From Coprousia sp963931435 (GTDB lineage: Bacteria > Actinomycetota > Coriobacteriia > Coriobacteriales > Coriobacteriaceae): a stretch of DNA of 64,000 nt. The stretch is from NCBI GenBank assembly GCA_963931435.1, contig OZ007012.1:1674001-1738000 (forward strand), in the 5' to 3' direction. The position numbers were made by a program, and so were the translations under genes. The notes under the pieces are model-generated. The model was given only the letters and a program-made list of their open reading frames with translations. It did no database searches and was not told where the DNA came from. Of the stretch, positions 37,352 through 44,186 are shown in pieces (within the stretch, counting starts at the first letter, position 1; each line of letters starts with the position of its first letter).

Positions 37352-38578
37352 TCACGCGCTCGCGGCGCCGCGCCCCTGCGTCGCCCCGTTTGCATCGTTC
37401 ACCTGGATCAGAACATCACCCGACACGGTGAAGTCCTCCCCCTCAACCCCATAGGAACAGGTTATATCGACGCGTGCAAGCGTATCCCCCAGCTCTTCCT
37501 CATCCGCCCAAAACCCATCCCAGCGACCGGACCACGAGGTGGGACCGAGCGCAAGCCAGTCTACCCCGGCGCGTTCAAGCAAGGTGTTCGCCCGGTCCAG
37601 AAACTCCTGCTCGCTCGAGAGCACCGTAGCCGATGCGTTCGAGTAGCTGGTAAACCCGGCTGCATAGACCACATCCTGCTCGTCGGGGCGTTCGATGGTG
37701 CACACCATCGTCTCATTCGCCGCCGGAGACTCGATCACGCGGCTCACCGTCAGCCCAGAGACAAAACCCTGCGCCAGGTCGAATACGCGCACCTCTTCCT
37801 CGTACTCTTCGGTGTTCGAGCTCCACGAGCTGTCGGTGCTCTGATCGCGTGACAGGAAGTAGTGCCCGTCGTAGGACCCTTCCGTCTTATCGGTGAACGT
37901 AGCCACCACGAGCGAGCTGCCCCGCAGGGCGAGGTACACCCGGCTCGCCGTGTGCGGGCCCGCTAGAAGATAGCTGTCGCTAAATCCGCCGTCGACCGTG
38001 CCCGTCGCCGCATAAAGGCCGATGCCCTGGTCTTCATAGGTGTCGTCATCGTCAAGCAGGTAGATGCAGCAGATCCGCTCGACACCGTCATCGTCGTAGG
38101 TGCCCCACCATACCGCACCCTGCCCGGCGTCTTCATCGAATGCGGAGGTGTTCACCTCAACGCGCGCCGTGTTGCCCTCATGCGCCGTTGAGGTGAACCA
38201 GGTGCCCGTGAGCTCGGTGTCCGCGATGCCGAAGGCGTCCTCTACCGCCGACCGCACCGGGTCGCGTGTCACGTCGTCCCCATCCTGGACGTCGCGACCG
38301 TCTGACACTCCGCCCTCATCGGACGCGGGAACCCCATCAGGCGTCTCGACAACCTGCAGGGGCGCGAACACCCCCGCAAATGCGCACACCGCCACCGCGA
38401 CGACCACGAAGACGACCGCTATGCCGGCGATGAAAGCGGCACGCTTGCTCACAGGCGGTCGCGCCGTGCCGCCGGGGCCATCGCCCCGCTGTTCGGAGAC
38501 GGAAACGAGCTCGCTGCCGCACCGCGGGCAGAAACGCGCGCCGTCCACGATCTGGGAACCGCATTGCGGGCATCTCAT
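37352..38578 (-). CDS. Zinc-ribbon single-pass membrane protein with extracytoplasmic domain
   Basis: 408 residues: zinc ribbon MRCPQCG...FCPRCG (1-21), one helix (about 50-72), an acidic linker and a C-terminal domain of about 290 residues outside the membrane. That domain includes WFTSTAHEGNTARVEVNTSAF and FSDSYLLAGPHTASRVYLALRG, which I do not recognise. Start 38578 follows AGAGAGGC. The layout matches the zinc-ribbon proteins at 1-4108. A palindrome-flanked promoter lies upstream. The truncated XRE gene follows by 33 bp. Confidence 0.8.
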   Translation of the reverse strand: MRCPQCGSQIVDGARFCPRCGSELVSVSEQRGDGPGGTARPPVSKRAAFIAGIAVVFVVVAVAVCAFAGVFAPLQVVETPDGVPASDEGGVSDGRDVQDGDDVTRDPVRSAVEDAFGIADTELTGTWFTSTAHEGNTARVEVNTSAFDEDAGQGAVWWGTYDDDGVERICCIYLLDDDDTYEDQGIGLYAATGTVDGGFSDSYLLAGPHTASRVYLALRGSSLVVATFTDKTEGSYDGHYFLSRDQSTDSSWSSNTEEYEEEVRVFDLAQGFVSGLTVSRVIESPAANETMVCTIERPDEQDVVYAAGFTSYSNASATVLSSEQEFLDRANTLLERAGVDWLALGPTSWSGRWDGFWADEEELGDTLARVDITCSYGVEGEDFTVSGDVLIQVNDANGATQGRGAASA

Positions 38579-38663
38579 GACTTGCCTCTCTTCCCCTTCT
38601 GTGCGGCAGGGCTGTAAACGGGCGGGCACCCCAGCGAGATACCCGCCCCCTTGCGTCTTCGCA

Positions 38664-38713
38664 CTGAATATCGTCAAAACCCCCAAACCCGGTCAAGTTT
38701 TTTCGATATTCAG
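38664..38713 (-). promoter_or_regulatory. Promoter with flanking inverted repeat CTGAATATCG
   Basis: CTGAATATCG (38664-38673) and its exact complement CGATATTCAG (38704-38713) frame a -35 TTGACC (38691-38696, minus strand) and a -10 near GATATT (38667-38672). A repressor bound to both arms would cover the promoter of the zinc-ribbon gene. Confidence 0.6.
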
Positions 38714-38748
38714 CGCCATGCGCCGCATGCCGCCATGCGCCGCGCGTG

Positions 38749-39858
38749 CTAGAGAGACGCGACCACCTGATCACCCATGGCAGCCGTGCCCAGCACGTGA
38801 TCTTTCGGCGTCCGGGCATCCGCGATGTCGCGCGTGCGCCAGCCCTCGTCGAGCACCGCCGTCACCGCGGCGCGCACCGCATCGGCCGCCTCTCCCATGT
38901 CGAAGCTGTAGCGCAGCATCATCTCCACCGAGAGGATCTGCGCGAGCGGGTTCGCGATACCCTGGCCCGCGATATCCGGGGCGCTGCCGTGGCTCGGCTC
39001 GTAGAGCGCCACACCGTCGCCCAGGCTCGCGCTGGCCAGCATGCCGAGCGAACCGGTGATCTGGGCGGCCTCATCGGAGAGGATATCGCCGAACATGTTC
39101 TCGGTCACCACCACGTCAAAGGTCGCCGGACGGTTGATGAGCTGCATGGCGGCGTTGTCCACGAGCACGTCCTCGAGCTCCACGTCGGGGTACTCCGCCT
39201 CGCCGATGCGGTGGACGATCTCGCGCCACATGCGGCTCGTCTCGAGCACGTTGGCCTTGTCAACGCTCGACACCTTGCCGCGGCGCTTGCGTGCTGCCTC
39301 GAACGCCTGCCGGGCGATGCGCTCGATCTCATACTCGCGGTACTCGAGCGTGTCGTAGGCGCGCTGGCCCGGTGCTCCGTCCGTCCCGGCGCCCGGCTCA
39401 TCGTAGAAGCGCTCACGGCGACCGAAGTACAGGCCACCCGTGAGTTCGCGCACGATCATCATGTCCACGCCATCGATGACCTCGGGGCGCAGCGTCGAGG
39501 CGTCCGCCAGTGCCGCGAAGATCTGCACGGGGCGCAGGTTGGTGTAAAGCCCAAGTTCCTTGCGAATCTTGAGGAGCCCCTGTTCGGGGCGCGGAGCCGC
39601 GGGGTCGGTCGTGTCCCACTTGGGGCCGCCGACCGAGGCCAGAAGCACCGCGTCGGCCGCCCGGGCCGCCTCGAGCGTCTCGTCGGGCAGAGGGTTGCCC
39701 GCGGCATCGATGGCCGCGCCGCCGATGAGTGCGTCCTCACAGGCGAACGCTACGCCGTAGCGCCTGCCCACGGCATCGAGCACCTTCTTGCCCTCGGCGA
39801 TGATCTCCGGTCCGATGCCGTCTCCCGGCAGGCAGCAGATCTGATAGGTCTTCTTCAC
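38749..39858 (-). CDS. leuB: 3-isopropylmalate dehydrogenase LeuB
   Basis: 369 residues, full length. NAD-dependent oxidation and decarboxylation of 3-isopropylmalate in leucine synthesis. Motifs seen: LPGDGIGPEI at the start, VRELTGGLYFG (substrate region), DKANVL, ENMFGDILSDEAAQITGSLG, and EPSHGSAPDIAGQGIANP (cofactor site). The start is GTG at 39858, with GGAG 8-9 nt upstream. It is the last gene of leuC-leuD-leuB, 43 bp after leuD. Confidence 0.96.
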   Translation of the reverse strand: MKKTYQICCLPGDGIGPEIIAEGKKVLDAVGRRYGVAFACEDALIGGAAIDAAGNPLPDETLEAARAADAVLLASVGGPKWDTTDPAAPRPEQGLLKIRKELGLYTNLRPVQIFAALADASTLRPEVIDGVDMMIVRELTGGLYFGRRERFYDEPGAGTDGAPGQRAYDTLEYREYEIERIARQAFEAARKRRGKVSSVDKANVLETSRMWREIVHRIGEAEYPDVELEDVLVDNAAMQLINRPATFDVVVTENMFGDILSDEAAQITGSLGMLASASLGDGVALYEPSHGSAPDIAGQGIANPLAQILSVEMMLRYSFDMGEAADAVRAAVTAVLDEGWRTRDIADARTPKDHVLGTAAMGDQVVASL

Positions 39859-39901
39859 GTTGCAACTCCAATCTAGCGAGCTGGGGCCCGCGGCAAACGG
39901 G

Positions 39902-40417
39902 TTATCGAGCGGCATCTTGCGTTCCGCCCGCCAGCTTCCTACGCGTGCGCTCGACCAGACCGCCCGCCTCGATGATCTCGGCGATGAACGGCGGGAAGGG
40001 CTCGGCCGTGAAGGTCGCGCCGGTATCGAGATTGGTGATGGTGCCGGTCTCGGTATCCACCGCCACGCGCGCGCCATCGGCGATGGCATCGACGGCCTCG
40101 GGGCACTCGAGGATCGCAAGCCCGACGTTGATGGCGTTGCGGTAGAAGATGCGCGCGAAGCTCTTGGCGATCACGCAGGAGACACCGGCCGCCTTGAGCG
40201 CCACCGGCGCGTGCTCGCGGCTTGAACCGCACCCGAAGTTCTCCTCGGCGACCACGATATCGCCGGGCTTTACGCGCTGGGCGAACGTGGGATCCAGGTC
40301 CTCCATGGCGTGCGCAGCCAGGTGCGCGTGGTCAGAGCTGTTGAGATACCGGGCGGGGATGATGACGTCGGTATCGACATCGCGCCCATAGCGGAAAACC
40401 GTTCCTTCAAACTGCAT
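39902..40417 (-). CDS. leuD: 3-isopropylmalate dehydratase small subunit LeuD
   Basis: 171 residues with RDVDTDVIIPARYLN and FGCGSSREHAPVAL, the aconitase swivel-domain signatures of LeuD. It forms the isomerase with LeuC. Start ATG 40417 follows AAGGAG 9 nt upstream and lies 12 bp after the leuC stop. Confidence 0.96.
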   Translation of the reverse strand: MQFEGTVFRYGRDVDTDVIIPARYLNSSDHAHLAAHAMEDLDPTFAQRVKPGDIVVAEENFGCGSSREHAPVALKAAGVSCVIAKSFARIFYRNAINVGLAILECPEAVDAIADGARVAVDTETGTITNLDTGATFTAEPFPPFIAEIIEAGGLVERTRRKLAGGTQDAAR

Positions 40418-40429
40418 GGCTGTGGCTCC

Positions 40430-41698
40430 TTACTGGATCTCGCTCGGCAGGGCAAGGTGACCGGCGACGGCGGACGCCGCGGCGACCGCCGGGCTCGCCA
40501 GGTAGACCTCGGAGGTCGGGTCGCCCATGCGTCCCACGAAGTTTCGGTTGGTGGTCGAGACGCAGCGCTCCCCCGCCGCGAGGATGCCCATGTAGCCGCC
40601 GAGGCACGGGCCGCAGGTGGGCGTGGAGAAAACGCAGCCGGCGTCGATGAAGATGTCGGCCAGGCCCTCGGCCATGCACTGCTTGAAGACGGCCTGCGTG
40701 GCGGGAATCACGATGCAGCGCACGTTCTCGTTCACGCGGCGGCCGGCGAGCACCGCTGCGGCGGCACGCATGTCCTCGATGCGCCCGTTGGTGCAGCTGC
40801 CGATGACCGCCTGGTCGATCTGGATGTGGCGGCTCTCCTCGACGGGATGGGTGTTGCTCGGCAGGTGCGGCCAGGAGACGCACGGCTTGATGTCGGCCGC
40901 GTCGATGCGGATCACGCGGACGTACTCGGCGTCCGCATCAGCGTGGTACTCGACGTACGGGCGCTCGCAGCGGCCCTCGAGCCAGGCGCGGGCGACGTCA
41001 TCCACCTCGATGATGCCGGCCTTGCCACCGGCCTCGATCGCCATGTTGGAGATGCACATGCGCCCCTCCATGGAGAGGTTGCGGATGGTTGAGCCGGTGA
41101 ACTCCATCGCCTGGTAGAGCGCGCCGTCCACGCCGATGAGCCCGATGATGTGGAGGATGATGTCCTTGGCGGTGGCGCCGTCCGCGAGCTCGCCCTCGAT
41201 CTCGAACTTGATGGTCGGGGGCACCTTGAACCACGCGCGGCCCGTGGCGAGGCCCACGCCGGCGTCGGTGGAGCCCACGCCCGTGGAGAACGCGCCGAGC
41301 GCGCCGTAGGTGCAGGTGTGGCTGTCGGCGCCGATCACGAGGTCGCCCGGCACCACGACGCCCTGCTCGGGCAGAAGCGCGTGCTCGATGCCCGCGCACC
41401 CCTGCTCCCAGTAGTGGCGGATCTTCTGTTCGTGGGCGAAGTCGCGCATCTTCTTCGTCTGCTCGGCGCTCTTGATGTCCTTGTTCGGCGCGTAATGGTC
41501 CGGCACGAGGCACACGCGGTCGCGGTCGAACACCTCGGTCGCGCCGAGCTCGCGGAACACGTCGATGGCGATGGGCGCCGTGATGTCGTTGGCGAGCACG
41601 AGGTCGAGGTCGCACTCGACGAGCTGACCGGGGCGCACCTCCTCCAGCCCGGCGTGCGCAGCCAGGATCTTCTCGGCGACGGTCATCGGTCGTGGCAT
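40430..41698 (-). CDS. leuC: 3-isopropylmalate dehydratase large subunit LeuC
   Basis: 422 residues. The aconitase-type 4Fe-4S ligands appear in GSCTNGR and PTCGPCLGG, with GADSHTCTYGALGAFSTGVGSTD in the substrate region. At about 420 residues it is the short, archaeal/HACN-like class rather than the long enterobacterial one. Start 41698 has AGGAGG 7 nt upstream. It leads the leuCDB operon behind a leader with a long hairpin. Confidence 0.95.
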   Translation of the reverse strand: MPRPMTVAEKILAAHAGLEEVRPGQLVECDLDLVLANDITAPIAIDVFRELGATEVFDRDRVCLVPDHYAPNKDIKSAEQTKKMRDFAHEQKIRHYWEQGCAGIEHALLPEQGVVVPGDLVIGADSHTCTYGALGAFSTGVGSTDAGVGLATGRAWFKVPPTIKFEIEGELADGATAKDIILHIIGLIGVDGALYQAMEFTGSTIRNLSMEGRMCISNMAIEAGGKAGIIEVDDVARAWLEGRCERPYVEYHADADAEYVRVIRIDAADIKPCVSWPHLPSNTHPVEESRHIQIDQAVIGSCTNGRIEDMRAAAAVLAGRRVNENVRCIVIPATQAVFKQCMAEGLADIFIDAGCVFSTPTCGPCLGGYMGILAAGERCVSTTNRNFVGRMGDPTSEVYLASPAVAAASAVAGHLALPSEIQ

Positions 41699-41725
41699 GT
41701 CGATTCCTCCTGATACTCTCTGCAG

Positions 41726-41808
41726 AGGGTTTGGGTCGTTCCTGCTTCGCTCGTCCTCGGTCGCTTCGCTCGCTGCGGAATCGCTCAGCAGCAACGACCC
41801 AAACCCTC
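41726..41808 (-). promoter_or_regulatory. Long hairpin in the leuC leader
   Basis: GAGGGTTTGGGTCGTT (41726-41741) is the exact complement of 41793-41808, a perfect 16-bp stem enclosing 51 nt that contain GCTTCGCTCG twice. It lies 28 bp before the leuC start and downstream of a TATAAT box (41855-41860, minus). It is likely an RNA control element or transcript-processing structure. I see no T-box core motif and no convincing Leu-rich leader peptide. Confidence 0.55.
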
Positions 41809-41854
41809 CGACATCGTTTCCAATCCCAATACCCTCGAAGCTCCAGTACAACAA

Positions 41855-41860
41855 ATTATA
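41855..41860 (-). promoter_or_regulatory. Candidate -10 box for leuCDB
   Basis: TATAAT on the minus strand in a locally AT-rich patch, about 155 bp before leuC. The matching -35 is weak (TTCAGA at a 19-bp spacing). The rest of 41699-42048 holds only the hairpin described separately. Confidence 0.45.
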
Positions 41861-42048
41861 TATTGGTGTCCACGCGGCCTCTGAACCCGAATTCGGATCA
41901 GACGGCGCGAGACTTCGCCGGCCTAAACCCGTCATGCGGCGGCGCGGCCTCGCATATCGTCTCGCGCGCAGTTCGCGCAGCGCTGTCTGAGCACGGGATG
42001 ATATGCGGGGCTGCGCCGCCGCCTCGGCGGGCACCGGCCGCCAGAGGA

Positions 42049-43572
42049 CTACTTCTCCTGATCCGAGATGAGGCGGTTCAGCGCGTTCAGGTAGGCCTTT
42101 GTGGACGAAACGATGATGTCGCCGTCGGAGCCGCGACCGATGTACACCTCGCCGTTCTCGGCCGTCACGCGCACCGTCACCTCGCCGAGCGCGTCGATGC
42201 CGCGCGTCACGGCCTTCACGCTGAACTCGTTGAGGTCGTTCGCCACCGCCACGATCTTATCGACCGCCTTATACGCCGCATCGATGGGGCCGGTGCCGTA
42301 AGCGCATTCGGTGAACGTCTCGCCGCCCATGTTCGTGAGCGTGATGGTCGCCGTCGGGGTGAGCGGGAAGCCGCAGGAGACCTGCACGGCGTCGAGGTTC
42401 CACACGGCCGTGCTCACGCGCTCGCGCTCGTGGACGATAGACTCCAGGTCCTCGTCGTACACTTCCTTCTTCTTGTCTGCGACTTCGAGGAATGCCTGGT
42501 AGATTCCCTCAAACTCGTCGTCCGAGAACGTGAAGCCCAGCTCGCCCATGCGGTGGCGGAGCGCCGCGTGGCCGGAGCGCGCCGTGAGGATGATCTGCGA
42601 GCCGCCGGCGCCCACGTCCGCCGGGTCGATGATCTCGTAGGTGTCGCGCGCCTTGAGTACGCCATCCTGGTGAATGCCCGAGGAGTGCGCGAATGCGTTC
42701 GCGCCCACGATGGCCTTATTGGCCTGCACCGTCATGCCGGTGATGGAGCTCACGAGCTTCGAGGCGCGCGTAAGCTCCTGCGTCACGATATCGGTATGCG
42801 CATCGAGCTCCTGCCCGTGCATGCGGATGGCCATGACGACCTCCTCGAGCGCGGTGTTGCCGGCGCGCTCGCCGAGGCCGTTGATGGTGCACTCCACCTG
42901 CGTGGCGCCGTTGCGCACCGCCTCGATGGCGAGCGCCGTGGCCATGCCCAAGTCGTTGTGGGTGTGCACGGAGATGGTGACGTCCTCGATGCCGCCCACG
43001 CGCTCGCGCAGGTCGGCGATGCGCGCACCGAAGGCCCACGGCATGTTGTAACCGGTCGTGTCGGGGATGTTCACCACCGTGGCACCCGCCTTCACGGCCG
43101 CCTCGACGATCCGCACGAGGAAGTCCTGGTCCGCGCGGCCGGCGTCCTCGGCGTAGAACTCGACGTCGTCCACGAAGTTGCGGGCAAGCTTCACCGCGCG
43201 GACGGCGCGCTCGATGGCCTCGTCCTCCGTGAGGTGCAGCTTGTCGCGCAGGTGGCTCGGGCTCACGCCCAGGCCGGTATGGATGCGCGGGCGCTTGGCG
43301 GTGCGCAGCGCCTCGGCCGCGACCTCGATGTCCTTGTCCACCGCGCGCGTAAGGCCGCAGACGGTGCAGGCGTCGCCGGCGATGCGGCCGATCTCCTCGA
43401 CGCTCTTGAAGTCGCCCGGGCTCGAGATGGGGAAGCCCGCCTCGATGACATCGACGTTCATGCGGATGAGCTGCCGCGCGATGACGAGCTTCTCCTCGGT
43501 GTTCATGCTCGCGCCGGGCGACTGCTCGCCGTCGCGGAGCGTGGTGTCGAAGATGTGGATTTTCCGGGTCAT
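42049..43572 (-). CDS. leuA: 2-isopropylmalate synthase LeuA
   Basis: 507 residues. Condenses acetyl-CoA with 2-ketoisovalerate, the first committed step to leucine. TIM barrel motifs FDTTLRDGEQSPGASM, HTHNDLGMATA and NGLGERAGN are followed by a LeuA C-terminal allosteric domain (about 370-507), where leucine normally inhibits. Start 43572 has AGGAGG 6 nt upstream. It has its own leader with a leucine peptide and hairpins and is separated from leuCDB by 350 bp. Confidence 0.96.
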   Translation of the reverse strand: MTRKIHIFDTTLRDGEQSPGASMNTEEKLVIARQLIRMNVDVIEAGFPISSPGDFKSVEEIGRIAGDACTVCGLTRAVDKDIEVAAEALRTAKRPRIHTGLGVSPSHLRDKLHLTEDEAIERAVRAVKLARNFVDDVEFYAEDAGRADQDFLVRIVEAAVKAGATVVNIPDTTGYNMPWAFGARIADLRERVGGIEDVTISVHTHNDLGMATALAIEAVRNGATQVECTINGLGERAGNTALEEVVMAIRMHGQELDAHTDIVTQELTRASKLVSSITGMTVQANKAIVGANAFAHSSGIHQDGVLKARDTYEIIDPADVGAGGSQIILTARSGHAALRHRMGELGFTFSDDEFEGIYQAFLEVADKKKEVYDEDLESIVHERERVSTAVWNLDAVQVSCGFPLTPTATITLTNMGGETFTECAYGTGPIDAAYKAVDKIVAVANDLNEFSVKAVTRGIDALGEVTVRVTAENGEVYIGRGSDGDIIVSSTKAYLNALNRLISDQEK

Positions 43573-43647
43573 GGTTCCTCCTGTTCTGGGCGGTTTGCCG
43601 CTCGGTTGCCTTGCAGGAGGACGCGCCGTGTATCTCGGCTGAATAGG

Positions 43648-43706
43648 GAAGCACCCCAAACGCGACACGCCCTGCAAAGCGGGACTGGTACGCGTTGGGG
43701 TGCTTC
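43648..43706 (-). promoter_or_regulatory. Leader hairpin before leuA (putative attenuator stem)
   Basis: GAAGCACCCCAAACGCG (43648-43664) and CGCGTTGGGGTGCTTC (43691-43706) are complementary with one bulged base, giving a stem of about 16 bp between leuL and leuA. No U-run follows, so termination at this stem is uncertain. Confidence 0.6.
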
Positions 43707-43742
43707 AAAGATTTTGGCGAGATGACCGGCAGACGAAGAACC

Positions 43743-43841
43743 CTAGCGCGTAGCAGCGCCCCGTAGTAGCTCGTCTAGGGTTAGCAGCACGATGGCGGCC
43801 GCGGAGGCCGTGCGTGCAAGCATGTCGCTTGAAGCCATCAT
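43743..43841 (-). CDS. leuL: leu operon leader peptide (leucine attenuation)
   Basis: A 32-codon frame, ATGATG start at 43841, TAG stop at 43743, with AAAGGGAC upstream. Its middle encodes IVLLTLDELL, and four of the leucines use CTA (codons 20, 22, 25, 26), a codon that is scarce in this GC-rich sequence. The CTA codons and the stop lie inside an 8-bp stem, CTAGGGTT (43775-43782) with AACCCTAG (43739-43746), so a ribosome stalled for charged leucyl-tRNA would change the RNA fold. A second large stem follows before leuA. A TACACT box (43892-43897, minus) may be the promoter -10, and a small hairpin (43863-43879) precedes the ribosome site. Confidence 0.8.
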   Translation of the reverse strand: MMASSDMLARTASAAAIVLLTLDELLRGAATR

Positions 43842-44155
43842 ACGTGCGTCCCTTTCCCGGCTGGTGCCCCTTCGGCACCGCGTTGGTACAAAGTGTAGCA
43901 AAGTCGGCGGCGCAGGGCGAGCACAATCCCGCGAGCGGTGCGCTCCCCCTGTGCGGGCGCGCGGGCAGGCTGAACCCGTCGCGGTCGCGCGATGTGGGCT
44001 CGCCCTCCTGTGCGGGCGCGCGGGCGGTGCCGGCCATGCGTTTGAGCGAACCCGGCTGCTGCCTCATACGCGGGGTTCGGCGGGAGCCGGCTCGCACGGC
44101 GGCCGCCGCAAACGCCCCGACCTGAGCGCGGGGACCCCGCCCCGCCGGCTCGGCC
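43842..44155. other. Intergenic region between surface-protein gene and leu leader
   Basis: 314 bp. The leuL leader and -10 occupy the left part. The right part is very GC-rich and holds imperfect direct copies of CTGTGCGGGCGCGCGGGC (about 43949 and 44013) and one copy of the 24-bp repeat at the surface-gene end. No clear terminator with a T-run is visible. Confidence 0.5.
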
Positions 44156-44186
44156 TTAACGAGGGGACCCCGCCCCGCCGGCTCGG
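44130..44186. repeat. Tandem 24-bp direct repeat at a gene end
   Basis: The 24 bases at 44130-44153 recur exactly at 44163-44186 (period 33 bp). One copy lies in the last codons of the LPKTG protein and the other just past its stop, as expected from a short in-register duplication. Confidence 0.8.

Noticed and set aside
41770..41816. Short peptide frame in the leuC leader (MSEGLGRCC)
   Set aside because: Only one leucine codon and a poor ribosome site; not a credible attenuator peptide.
41699..42034. N-terminal extension of LeuC in the same frame through its leader
   Set aside because: AGGAGG at 7 nt fixes the start at 41698, and the extension covers the hairpin and promoter-like DNA with no LeuC similarity.
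42716..43708. Minus-strand frame starting upstream of leuA (MKHPNAYQS...)
   Set aside because: It overlaps leuA out of frame, is His/Arg-rich and covers the leader stem; no ribosome site.
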